Shown here piece by piece: positions 23,253 through 31,043 of a stretch of DNA of 41,864 bases (position 1 is the first letter of the stretch; the number at the start of each line of letters is the position of its first letter). A program made the position numbers and the translations under genes. Below the pieces are notes generated by a model. That model ran no database searches and was not told where the DNA came from. It worked only from the letters and a program-made list of their open reading frames with translations. Origin of the DNA: CAYXGZ01 sp964464755 (lineage in GTDB: Bacteria; Planctomycetota; MHYJ01; JACPRB01); NCBI GenBank assembly GCA_964464755.1, contig CAYXGZ010000031.1, positions 1 through 41,864 of the forward strand, read 5' to 3'.

Positions 23253-24224
23253 CTACGCGACGAAGAGGAAGTCCCGGCCTTCGACGAGGCCCCGGTCCAG
23301 CAGCTGCGGCCGGATGATCCCGCGGGCGTCCCGCGCGGAGACCGCGACGATCACTCCGCCGGGGAGCGCGCGGAGCCCGTCCTCCACGCGGCGGATCCTC
23401 GCGCCGTGCAGCGTCCGGCCGATCTTCCGCGGATCGATGTCGAGCACCTGCGCGACCTCGACGCCCCGGGACTTCAGTCCCGCCATCCAGGCCCGGCCCT
23501 CCTGGCCCGCGCCCCAGAGCGTCGGCGGGCCCTTCGCGAGCACGGGGTGTCCCGCGATGTACTCGAGCTTGGCGGCCCGCAGCGCGCGGGGGCCGTACAT
23601 CGGGTGGGTCCGCGTGAGCCGCGCCGGGCCGTCCCGCCAGTCGAGCAGCCGCCGGGGCACCTTCGCGAACCGGGCGCCGGCCCTCCAGAGCCGCAGCCAG
23701 AGGTCGTAGTCCTCGGCCCACGCGCCCTCGCGGTAGCCGCCCGCGCGCTCGAAGGCCTCGCGCCGCAGCAGCACGCTCGGGTGGGCCAGCGGGCTCTCGA
23801 TGAAGAGGCCGCCGACGATCTCCTCGTGCGTGACCAGCGTGTTCTGCCAGGCGACGTAGCGGCGCATCCCCGCGCCGCCGCCGCAGCGGACGCGGGTCGC
23901 CACGACGTCCGCGTCGAGCTGCACCTGGAGAGCGAGCCGGTCGCGGTGCGCGAGGTCGTCCCCGTCCATGCGCGCGATCCACGGGGCGTCGGAGGCCTCG
24001 CGCGCCGTCCCGAGGGCCGCGACGATGCCGCCCGCGGGCCGCTCGAGGACCCGGATCCTCGGGTCCCGGACCCGGTCGATCTCCCGCCGCGTGCCGTCGC
24101 GGGACCCGTCGTCCACGACGAGCAGCCGCCAGTCCCGGAACGACTGCCGGACGATGGAGCGCAGGGCGGCCCCGACGCCCGCCTCCGCGTCCCGCACCGG
24201 CATCCAGACGTCGATCCTCGGCAC
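23253..24224 (-). CDS. Family 2 glycosyltransferase with C-terminal Rossmann-like domain
   Basis: 323 residues. The GT-A domain has IDVWMPVRDAEAGVGAALRSI, LLVVDDGSRDGT, WIARMDGDDLAHRDRL (the metal-binding DxDD-type motif), and FERAGGYREGAWAEDYDLWLR. After about residue 225 a second domain begins: LWGAGQEGRAWMAGLKSRG, VAQVLDIDPRKIGRTLHGARI, GGVIVAVSARDARG, a nucleotide-binding-like fold seen in some sugar-modifying proteins. I chose the GTG at 24224 because GGGGAGAAG lies just upstream and the protein then starts at the first strand; an ATG at 24272 would add 16 residues. It uses a sugar nucleotide donor; acceptor unknown. Confidence 0.8.
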   Translation of the reverse strand: MPRIDVWMPVRDAEAGVGAALRSIVRQSFRDWRLLVVDDGSRDGTRREIDRVRDPRIRVLERPAGGIVAALGTAREASDAPWIARMDGDDLAHRDRLALQVQLDADVVATRVRCGGGAGMRRYVAWQNTLVTHEEIVGGLFIESPLAHPSVLLRREAFERAGGYREGAWAEDYDLWLRLWRAGARFAKVPRRLLDWRDGPARLTRTHPMYGPRALRAAKLEYIAGHPVLAKGPPTLWGAGQEGRAWMAGLKSRGVEVAQVLDIDPRKIGRTLHGARIRRVEDGLRALPGGVIVAVSARDARGIIRPQLLDRGLVEGRDFLFVA

Positions 24225-24269
24225 CCGGCTTCTCCCCGAATTCGCCCACCGACCGCGCCCGCCGCCCGT

Positions 24270-24276
24270 CATAATA
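24270..24276. promoter_or_regulatory. Divergent -10 region CATAATA
   Basis: On the plus strand CATAAT ends eight bases before the ATG at 24284. On the minus strand the overlapping TATTAT would start a transcript with about a 40-base leader carrying the glycosyltransferase ribosome binding site. One AT-rich patch thus appears to serve both genes. Confidence 0.5.
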
Positions 24277-24283
24277 GATGGAC

Positions 24284-25309
24284 ATGCGAATCGCCGCGCT
24301 CCTCCTGCTGGCCTCCGCCTTCGCGGGCGCCGACGTGCTGCCCACGGGCTCGCGCCTCGACGCGCGCCGGCTGGCGGAGCTCGCCTCGCATCCCGCCCCC
24401 GGCTCCTGGCTGCCCGCCCCCGGCGGACGCTGGATCGCCCTCCAGAAGGGCGACGAGGCCGTGACCGTCCTCGACGCCCAGACGGGCAAGGAGATCGGCG
24501 ACATCCCCGGCCCCGGCGACGAGGGCATCCACGACGGCGGCTGGAGCTCGAGCGGCCGCTTCCTGGCCGTCGCCTTCTACGACCGCACGGTGAAGGTCTA
24601 CGAGATCCCCTCCCTCAAGGAGGTCGCCTCCTTCGAGCCGCACCCGGGCTACACCTGATCCGTGTCCATCAGCCCCGACGGTCGTCGGGTCGCAACGGGC
24701 GGAAGCAACGAGGGGCGGGTCCGCATCTACGACGTCGAGCTCAAGCGCGAGATCAAGGCCTACGACGTCGGGGGCACGGCCGTCTACTCGATCGGCTGGG
24801 ACGCCCGCGGCCGCCACGTCCTGGCGAGCGGCTCGGAGAAGGCCTTCAAGCGCATCGATCTCGAGACGGGCGAGATCAAGTCCATCGACGAGAACGTCGG
24901 CCACATCCCGTACTTCGACTGCTCGCGCGACGGCCGCTACCTCGCCGGGACGAACCGGCAGAAGATCATCGTCTGGGACGCGCGGACCTGGAAGGAGCTC
25001 CACCGCTTCGAGGGCCACCGCCGCGGCTCCATGCACGTCTCCTTCTCCGCCGACGGCCGCACGCTGGCCAGCACGGGCAACGACGGCTTCGTCCGCGCCT
25101 GGGACTGCGTGACGGGCAAGGAGATCGCGACCTTCGGCGACGGGCGCGCCGTCAACTCGCGCCTCCGCTTCACCGCCGACGGCCGCCGCCTCGTCGTCTG
25201 CGGCTCCGACGGCCGGCTCCACGTCTTCGGCGAGAAGTCCGGCGTCAGCAACGGGCCGGTCGCCGAGCCCAAGGCCAAGGACCCCGGCCTCGAGGAGGAC
25301 GACGAGTGA
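24284..25309 (+). pseudogene. Secreted WD40-repeat protein interrupted by in-frame TGA
   Basis: A signal peptide (MRIAALLLLASAFAGA) and WD40 blades run through 24655, then TGA at 24656-24658, and the same frame continues with the rest of the protein to 25309 (about 341 codons in all). Before the stop: VTVLDAQTGKEIGD, VKVYEIPSLKEV. After it: SVSISPDGRRVATGG, VRIYDVELKREIKAYD, IIVWDARTWKELHRFEG, VRAWDCVTGKEIA. The stop falls where WD40 repeats commonly have Trp (V-W-S-V-x-x-S-P-D-G), so TGG to TGA is the simplest explanation. Downstream codons stay open and are coupled (GTGA) to the next gene. Either a recent nonsense mutation, readthrough, or a sequence error. Other genes here stop at TGA, so general recoding is excluded. 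Confidence 0.75.
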
Positions 25310-26595
25310 TCCTCCGCGCCGCGCTCCTGGCCGTGCTCGCGGCGGGCGTCCCCGACGTCGCCCCGCGGGCCGAGAAGTTCCACCCGGCCGCGCCCCGCCT
25401 CAGCCGGGTGCTGGCGGGCCACAAGGGCAACGTGCAGGCCGTCGCGTTCTCGCGCGACGGGAAGTCCCTCGTCGCGGTCGGTTCCGACTCCGGCGGCCAG
25501 CTCTGGGACACCCGCACGCTCGCCGTCGTCCGCGCCTTCCCCAAGACCTTCATGCCCACCGACGGCGCCCAGCTCTCCGCGGACGGCTCCCGCGTCGTGG
25601 GCCTCGGCGTCGACCGGCGCTCGCTGCGCGTCCTCGACGCGAAGTCCGGGGTCGAGCTCGTCTCGATCCCCAACGCGATGGTCAACTACGGGAGCTTCGC
25701 CGTCTCGCCGGACGGCCAGAAGGTGCTCCTCGCCCTCAACGACCGCTCGATCCGCATCTACTCGCTGGCCAACGGCGAGGAGCTGGCCCAGCTCCAGGCC
25801 CCGGGCCACCCGGTCAGCGGCGCCGTCGCCTGGAGCGCGGACGGGAAGACCGCGGTCAGCGCGGGCTGGGACGGGTCGCTCAGGGTCATCGACGTCGCCT
25901 CGCGGACCGACCGCTGGACGCTCGAGGCGAGGGCGGAGCGCTACTGCATGCCGCTGTCGTCGCCCGACTCGAAGGTGCTCGCGCTCGTCGGCGTCTCGGA
26001 CCGCAAGATCCGGCTCTACGACTTCGAGTCGGGCCGCGAGCTGCCCTCGCCCGCCGGGACCGCCTCCAACGCCCGCGCGGCGGACTTCGTCCCGGGGACC
26101 TCGCTGCTCGCCTACGCCGACGCGGCCGGGATCGTGCGGTTCTGGGACCGGCTCGACGGGAAGGAGAAGTACTCCTTCCGCGCCGGGCCCGGCGTCCAGC
26201 TGATGGTCCGGAGCTCGCCCGACGGGCGCTGGTTCGTCACCTCGGGGGTGGACGGGGCCCTCCGGGTCTGGGGCGCCACCGGCAAGGCGCCGGACGCCAA
26301 GGCGGAGCGGCCCGGCGCGCCCGGGTTCCTCGGCATCAAGGCCAGCCTCGAGGAGGAGGAGGGCCTGGTCGGCGTCCGCATCCAGGAGGTCATCCCGGGC
26401 GGGGGCGCCGAGAAGGCGGGCATCAAGGACGGCGACGTCGTCCTGAAGATCGCCGGCAAGGACACGCCGGACTTCGAGACGCTGCGCGGCGTGGTCTCCT
26501 CCCTGCGCGAGGGCGACGAGATCGAGGTCGTCTACAAGCGCGACGGGGTGGAGGCGAAGGTCAAGGCGCGCCTCGGGGCCCGGCCGCCCGAATGA
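25306..26595 (+). CDS. Secreted WD40-PDZ protein
   Basis: 429 residues, starting at GTG in a GTGA overlap with the previous frame. A short signal-like N-terminus (ILRAALLAVLAAGVPDVAP) precedes about seven WD40 blades, for example HKGNVQAVAFSRDGKSLVA, IRIYSLANGEELAQLQ, LRVIDVASRTDRWTLE and VRFWDRLDGKEKYSF. The C-terminal 85 residues are a PDZ domain (FLGIKASLEEEEGLVGV, IPGGGAEKAGIKDGDVVLKI, GDEIEVVYKRDG). A propeller plus PDZ suggests a periplasmic scaffold or sensor of partner C-termini; no catalytic residues are visible. Confidence 0.82.
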   Translation: MILRAALLAVLAAGVPDVAPRAEKFHPAAPRLSRVLAGHKGNVQAVAFSRDGKSLVAVGSDSGGQLWDTRTLAVVRAFPKTFMPTDGAQLSADGSRVVGLGVDRRSLRVLDAKSGVELVSIPNAMVNYGSFAVSPDGQKVLLALNDRSIRIYSLANGEELAQLQAPGHPVSGAVAWSADGKTAVSAGWDGSLRVIDVASRTDRWTLEARAERYCMPLSSPDSKVLALVGVSDRKIRLYDFESGRELPSPAGTASNARAADFVPGTSLLAYADAAGIVRFWDRLDGKEKYSFRAGPGVQLMVRSSPDGRWFVTSGVDGALRVWGATGKAPDAKAERPGAPGFLGIKASLEEEEGLVGVRIQEVIPGGGAEKAGIKDGDVVLKIAGKDTPDFETLRGVVSSLREGDEIEVVYKRDGVEAKVKARLGARPPE

Positions 26596-27836
26596 TCCGC
26601 GCCGCGGCCGTCCTGCTGCTGCTCGTCCCCGACGTCCTCCCCACCTCCGGATCGCCCTTCACCCCCTCGAGCGTCGGCCTGGTCCGCACGCTCGCGCCCA
26701 AGGTCGGCGCGCCCACCTGCGTGGCGCTCTCCGCCGACGGCGGGCGCCTCGTGATCGGCGGCGGCGACGGATCGCTCGTCCTCCACGCGGCCCCGGCCTG
26801 GCGCGTCGTCGCGCGGTCGCCCATGGAGTCCGGCGACGTCGTCGCGGCGGCGTTCCGCCCGGACGGGGCGCGGATCGCCGCGGCCCACGTCGACGGCAAC
26901 GTCCGGACCTGGAACGCGAAGGACCTGAAGCCCGTGGGCGCCTGGCCCGCCGGCACGGAGCTCTCCGCGCTCGCCTGGGCGCCGGACGGCGCCACCCTTT
27001 ACCTCGGCGGCGACGAGGGCCACCTGGTGCGGGTCGACGCGGCGACGGGCGCGCTCGTCCGGAAATTCGACGCGGGCGAGGGCTGGGTGCTCGGGCTTGC
27101 CGTCTCCGCGGACGGCTCGAGGCTCGCGGCGGCCCGCGCGGACGGCGTCGTGAAGGTCTACGACGCGGCCGGGGGCGCCGAGGTCGCGCGCTTCGCCGGG
27201 GCCAGCGACTCGTCGGGCGGCGTCGCCTTCAGCCCCGACGGGCGGAAGCTCGCCTTCGCGATGCCCGGGAAGCTCGCGGCGGTCGGCGACCTCTCGACGG
27301 GCGGCGTGGACTCCGGGTACGCCGGTCACGCGGACGAGGTGACGGACGTCGCGTGGACGCCGGACGGCCGGCACCTGCTGACGGCCTCGGCCGACTGCTC
27401 GATCTGGATGTGGAAGGGCCGTGCGGTGGCGGCCCGGCTCAAGCACCACACGGGCGGGCTGATCCGGATCGCCGTCAGCCGCAACGGGCGCGTGCTCGCG
27501 AGCGTGGCCGAGGACTACCAGGTGAAGGTCTGGGGCGCGGTTCCCGGCGGCACGACGCGCCTGAAGCCCAAGGGCTACCTCGGCGTGATGGTCGACACGG
27601 ACGCGGGAGCGTGCCGCGTCACCCAGGTCATCGCGGGGCACGCGGCCGAGAAGGCCGGGATCGTCGCGGGCGAGGTCCTCGAGTCGATCGCCGGCGAGCG
27701 CGTCGCTTCGCGCGAGGAGGCCGTGCAGCAGATCGGCCTCTGGCACGAGGGGGACGAGGTCGAGGTGGGCGTCGTCGACGCCAAGGGCGTCCGGCGCGCG
27801 CTGAAGATCAAGCTGGGCCCGCGGCCGCCCCAGTAG
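26592..27836 (+). CDS. Secreted WD40-PDZ protein, paralogue
   Basis: 414 residues, with ATGA overlap to the previous gene. It has the same plan: a signal segment (IRAAAVLLLLVPDVLP), a WD40 propeller (VALSADGGRLVIGGGDG, VRTWNAKDLKPVGAW, VKVYDAAGGAEVARFAG, VTDVAWTPDGRHLLTASAD, VKVWGAVPGG) and a PDZ domain (GYLGVMVDTDAGACRV, VIAGHAAEKAGIVAGEVLESI). The ends KIKLGPRPPQ here and KARLGARPPE in the upstream protein show that the two are paralogues from tandem duplication. The last 29 bases overlap the convergent glycosylase gene. Confidence 0.82.
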   Translation: MIRAAAVLLLLVPDVLPTSGSPFTPSSVGLVRTLAPKVGAPTCVALSADGGRLVIGGGDGSLVLHAAPAWRVVARSPMESGDVVAAAFRPDGARIAAAHVDGNVRTWNAKDLKPVGAWPAGTELSALAWAPDGATLYLGGDEGHLVRVDAATGALVRKFDAGEGWVLGLAVSADGSRLAAARADGVVKVYDAAGGAEVARFAGASDSSGGVAFSPDGRKLAFAMPGKLAAVGDLSTGGVDSGYAGHADEVTDVAWTPDGRHLLTASADCSIWMWKGRAVAARLKHHTGGLIRIAVSRNGRVLASVAEDYQVKVWGAVPGGTTRLKPKGYLGVMVDTDAGACRVTQVIAGHAAEKAGIVAGEVLESIAGERVASREEAVQQIGLWHEGDEVEVGVVDAKGVRRALKIKLGPRPPQ

Positions 27837-28623
27837 TCCGCAGGTTCGCCCGCGCCCAGACGAAGAGGTGCTGCTGCACCAGCCCCGCGCGCTCGCCGAA
27901 CCTCCCCCGGGCCCAGCGCCTGAGCTCGTCGTCCGAGCCGCGGCGGAACCGGGCGTGGACCGCGCGGCGGATCCAGGTGTCGATCGGGAAGGCTTCGCCG
28001 CAGCCGCAGCCGAAGAGCGCGATGCAGTCCGCGACCTTCTCGGCCACGCCCGGCAGGGCCAGGAGAGCCGCGCGCACGTCGTCGAGCGGGAGGCCGTCGA
28101 GCCGGGCGTAGTACTCCTCGCCCCGGGCCGCCGCGACCGCGAGGTACCGGGCCCGGAAGCCCAGGCCGATCGCGCGCAGGTCCGCCTCGGTGCCCAATTC
28201 GGCCGGGCGGGGGAAGGCCCTCGGTTCGCCGGGGCGGATCGTCCGGCCGAAAGCCTCCGAGATGTCGGCGAGGTTCCGCGAGATCCGGGGGATGTTGGAG
28301 ACCTGCGACGCGATGAACGCCGCGGTACATTCCCAGGGATCCTGGCGCAGCAGGTGCAGGCCGGGGCTGATCTCGCGGGCCGAGTCCACCGCGGGGTCTC
28401 CGGACGGCGGCAGCGGGCCCGCGTCGACGCCGAAGAAGCGGCGCGCGGAGGCCGGGTCCCAGCCCTCGACGACGAGGTCGTCGGCCTCGGTCCAGGCCCG
28501 GAGGATCCGGCCATGGGTGACGACCCTCCAGGACCCGTCCGCGAGGGGGGCGGCCCGGAAGAACTGGCCGCAGTCCAGGGTGGCCGCCAGGTCGTAGCCC
28601 GGCGCGCGGAATCTCGCGGTCAT
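27808..28623 (-). CDS. ogg: 8-oxoguanine DNA glycosylase, OGG1 type
   Basis: 271 residues. A bifunctional base-excision repair enzyme of the helix-hairpin-helix superfamily. The N-terminal OGG domain reads LDCGQFFRAAPLADGSWRVVTHGR; the central region has LLRQDPWECTAAFIASQ; the HhH motif LPGVAEKVADCIALFG carries the Schiff-base Lys (residue 196), and AFPIDTWIRR has the catalytic Asp (215). This is the layout of eukaryotic and archaeal/clostridial OGG1, not of MutM. The ATG at 28623 was chosen because TATGAT lies seven bases before it; in-frame ATGs at 28632 and 28635 overlap that hexamer. Confidence 0.87.
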   Translation of the reverse strand: MTARFRAPGYDLAATLDCGQFFRAAPLADGSWRVVTHGRILRAWTEADDLVVEGWDPASARRFFGVDAGPLPPSGDPAVDSAREISPGLHLLRQDPWECTAAFIASQVSNIPRISRNLADISEAFGRTIRPGEPRAFPRPAELGTEADLRAIGLGFRARYLAVAAARGEEYYARLDGLPLDDVRAALLALPGVAEKVADCIALFGCGCGEAFPIDTWIRRAVHARFRRGSDDELRRWARGRFGERAGLVQQHLFVWARANLRTTGAAAGPA

Positions 28624-28630
28624 GGGCGGC

Positions 28631-28636
28631 ATCATA
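28631..28636 (-). promoter_or_regulatory. -10 element TATGAT for ogg, leaderless start
   Basis: Minus-strand TATGAT followed by GCCGCCC and the ATG at 28623. No ribosome binding site in the seven-base gap. Confidence 0.5.
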
Positions 28637-28663
28637 CCTTTGCCCCGCCATGAGCCCGGCGGG

Positions 28664-28669
28664 TAGACT
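28664..28669 (+). promoter_or_regulatory. -10 element TAGACT, leaderless start
   Basis: TAGACT ends nine bases before the ATG at 28679. Weaker than its neighbours but with the same spacing; the two divergent genes share a 55-base gap. Confidence 0.4.
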
Positions 28670-28678
28670 TCCGGCGGC

Positions 28679-29767
28679 ATGAAGACCCTGATGCTGGTGG
28701 CCACGCGCCACAACGAGGGCAAGACCCTGCTCGCGCTCGGGCTGGCCCGGGCCTACGCGCGCAAGGGGCTGAAGGTCGGGTACTTCAAGCCGATCGGCCA
28801 GGGCAACCTCGAGGGCGTCGACTCGCGCGAGGACGCCGACGCGGTGCTCATGAAGGAGGCCGCGGGCGTGCCGGGCACGACCGGCGAGATCGCCCCGGTC
28901 CTGCTCCAGGGCTTCCCGACCGATTGGGCGACGCGCGAGGGCCACGAGTCCGTGCTCGAGCGGATCCGCAAGGCCCACGCGAAGATCGCGGCGGGCCGGG
29001 ACATCGTCCTCGTCGAGGCGACGGGCAACGCGGCGGCGGGCGCGGGCTTCGGCCTGTCGAACGCCTTCCTCGCGCGGATCCTGGGCGCCAAGGTCGTGCT
29101 CATGGCCAGCGGCGGCGTGGGCCAGCCGACCGACGAGGTCATCCTCAACAAGAGCTACCTCGAGCGGACCGGCATCGGCGTCGCGGGCGTCGTCATCAAC
29201 AAGACCTACCCGCACGAGACGGAGCGCCTGGAGAGCTTCATGAAGCGGGTGCTCCAGACCCTCAACGTGACCATGCTGGGGACGATCCCGTACGACTCGG
29301 AGCTCTCGAAGCCGCACCTCCGGAACCTCGTCGAGGAGTTCCGCGGGCTGCCGATCGCCGGCGAGGAGCGCTTCCTCCGGCCGACGGGGCGCTTCGTGTT
29401 CGGCGCGATGAGCCCGCGGGCCGCCGTGGACCAGTTCAAGGGCAAGGTCACGCTGATCTGCCCCGTGGACCGGGAGGACATGCTCGCGACCGCGTTCGCC
29501 GTCGCGCGCCGCCGCCCGCGCTCCTTCGAGCTCGTGAGCATCGTGCTCGCGGGCATGGAGGCGCCGTCCTCGCGGGTGCTGGAGGCGGTCAAGCGCACGG
29601 GCATGCCGACGGTGCACGTGCAGATCGACGCGTACAGCCTCGCGTTCCTCATCCACTCGACGCGGTACAAGCTGCTGGCGAGCGACCAGGACCGGGTCCG
29701 CCGGGCCGAGGAGCTCGTGGCGAAGCACGTGGACGCGGACGGCATCCTGGAAAGGCTGGACCGATGA
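28679..29767 (+). CDS. BioD-like P-loop / DRTGG-domain protein
   Basis: 362 residues. The N-terminal domain is a dethiobiotin-synthetase-like P-loop (LMLVATRHNEGKTLLALGLARAY, VGYFKPIGQGN, DIVLVEATGNAA, VVLMASGGVGQPTDEV, VAGVVINKTYP). The C-terminal part is a DRTGG domain (FVFGAMSPRAAVDQF, TLICPVDREDMLATAF, SIVLAGMEAPSSRVLEA, VHVQIDAYSLAFLI). Together they equal the N-terminal regulatory half of long phosphotransacetylases, here without the catalytic PTA domain. Stand-alone versions occur in several phyla, with unknown function, probably ATP- or metabolite-sensing. It overlaps dapB by ATGA. Confidence 0.82.
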   Translation: MKTLMLVATRHNEGKTLLALGLARAYARKGLKVGYFKPIGQGNLEGVDSREDADAVLMKEAAGVPGTTGEIAPVLLQGFPTDWATREGHESVLERIRKAHAKIAAGRDIVLVEATGNAAAGAGFGLSNAFLARILGAKVVLMASGGVGQPTDEVILNKSYLERTGIGVAGVVINKTYPHETERLESFMKRVLQTLNVTMLGTIPYDSELSKPHLRNLVEEFRGLPIAGEERFLRPTGRFVFGAMSPRAAVDQFKGKVTLICPVDREDMLATAFAVARRRPRSFELVSIVLAGMEAPSSRVLEAVKRTGMPTVHVQIDAYSLAFLIHSTRYKLLASDQDRVRRAEELVAKHVDADGILERLDR

Positions 29768-30558
29768 TCCGGATCGCGGTGAACGGGGCCCTGGGCCGCA
29801 TGGGCCGCACGGTCGGCCGGCTCGCGCTCGAGGACGCCTCGGTGAAGCTCGTCGCGGCGCTCGAGTCGGCGCCTCCCGCGCAGGACTACGGGACGCTGCT
29901 GGGGCGGGACCCGATCGGCCTCAAGCTCTCGGCCGCGCTGCCGGCGGGCTGCGACGTGCTCGTGGACTTCTCGACGCCCGAGGCCTCGATGGCCCGGCTC
30001 GAGGAGTGCGCGAAGCGGAAGACGGCGCACTTGATCTGCACGACGGGCCTCGCGGAGGCGCAGCGGGCGGAGATCGCGAAGGCCGCGAAGAAGATCCCGG
30101 TGCTGCTGGCCTCGAACACGAGCGTGGGCGTGGCCGCGCTGGGCGCGGTCGTCGCGGACCTGGCGCGGATGCTGGGCCCGGCCTTCGACGTCGAGATCGT
30201 GGAGATGCACCACCGGCTGAAGAAGGACGCGCCGAGCGGGACGGCGATCACGCTGGGCGAGGCCGTGGCGGGCGCGTCGGGCCGGTCGTACCCGGGCGAC
30301 TTCAACTTCGGCCGGCGGGGGAACGTGGGGGCCCGGCCCGCGCGGGAGATCGGGATGCACGCGTTGCGGGGCGGGGGGGTGGTGGGGGACCATTCCGTGA
30401 TCTTCGCCTCGGACGACGAGGTGATCACGGTGTCGCACCGGGCGGGGTCGCGGGACCTCTTCGCCCGGGGGGCGCTCCGGGCGGCGGCCTGGCTGGCCGG
30501 CCGGAAGCCCGGGAACTACTCCATGCGGGACGTCATCGCCGGGAGCCCCCGCGCGTAA
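29764..30558 (+). CDS. dapB: 4-hydroxy-tetrahydrodipicolinate reductase
   Basis: 264 residues. Reduces the DapA product in lysine and diaminopimelate synthesis with NAD(P)H. The N-terminal dinucleotide site is IRIAVNGALGRMGRTVGR, followed by CDVLVDFSTPEAS and LICTTGLAEAQ. The signature EIVEMHHRLKKDAPSGTAI carries the catalytic His and Lys. The substrate-binding C-terminal part has FGRRGNVGARPAREIGMHALRGGGVVGDH. Length is normal. The 3' third is markedly G-rich on the coding strand. Its presence implies that diaminopimelate or lysine is made; no other dap gene is in the window. Confidence 0.95.
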   Translation: MIRIAVNGALGRMGRTVGRLALEDASVKLVAALESAPPAQDYGTLLGRDPIGLKLSAALPAGCDVLVDFSTPEASMARLEECAKRKTAHLICTTGLAEAQRAEIAKAAKKIPVLLASNTSVGVAALGAVVADLARMLGPAFDVEIVEMHHRLKKDAPSGTAITLGEAVAGASGRSYPGDFNFGRRGNVGARPAREIGMHALRGGGVVGDHSVIFASDDEVITVSHRAGSRDLFARGALRAAAWLAGRKPGNYSMRDVIAGSPRA

Positions 30559-30567
30559 GTGTATTGC

Positions 30568-30596
30568 TTGACGGGGGTTGGACGCCGTGCTTCACT
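30568..30596 (+). promoter_or_regulatory. Promoter of the HU gene
   Basis: TTGACG (30568-30573), a 17-base spacer, then TTCACT (30591-30596). A leader of about 20 bases with GGAG precedes the GTG at 30624. This is the only clear classical two-hexamer promoter I see in the window. Confidence 0.5.
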
Positions 30597-30623
30597 GTGC
30601 CCACATTTGACGGAGTTCCGTCC

Positions 30624-31043
30624 GTGCCTGAAAACAGCCCCAAGACCCTGACCAAGAACGACATCGTCCGCACGCTCGCCGAGAAGTACGAGATGGAGAT
30701 CGCGGCGACACGGCGGATCGTCCAGGGGACGCTGGACATGATCATCGAGTCCCTGCTGCGCGGGGACCGCATCGAGCTCCGGAACTTCGGGGTTTTCGAG
30801 GTGGTGGAGCGGGCGCCCCGGATCGCCCGCAACCCGAAGGCGACCTCGCAGGAGGTCTACATCCCGAAGCGGATGATGGTCAAGTTCACCCAGGGCAAGA
30901 TCATGGAAGAGAAGATCACCGAGCCCAGCATGCGCGGCGGGATCCAGCCCGTGCGGCGCGGCAAGGGGGGCGAGGTGGTCCCACCCGACACGAAGGGCCC
31001 CCATGAACCTCCACGAGTTCCAGACCAAGCAGGTCCTCAGTAA
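30624..31043 (+). CDS. HU/IHF-family DNA-binding protein
   Basis: 139 residues from a GTG with GGAG upstream. The HU fold is clear: LTKNDIVRTLAEKYEMEIAA, VQGTLDMIIESLLRGDRIELRNFGVFEVVER, RIARNPKATSQEVYIPKR and VKFTQGKIMEEKI. It bends DNA in the nucleoid or in specific complexes. The beta-arm has ARNPKATSQEVYIP, where HU usually has GRNPxTG. The C-terminal tail of about 40 residues is longer than in HU proper and rich in Gly, Pro and Arg. The last 41 bases overlap the start of sucC. Confidence 0.88.
   Translation: MPENSPKTLTKNDIVRTLAEKYEMEIAATRRIVQGTLDMIIESLLRGDRIELRNFGVFEVVERAPRIARNPKATSQEVYIPKRMMVKFTQGKIMEEKITEPSMRGGIQPVRRGKGGEVVPPDTKGPHEPPRVPDQAGPQ

Noticed and set aside
24656..24700. Selenocysteine insertion at the WD40 TGA
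   Set aside because: A hairpin with a GGTC loop follows, but its core encodes the conserved SPDG of the WD40 repeat, the position favours Trp, and no sel genes are visible. Kept only as a remote alternative.
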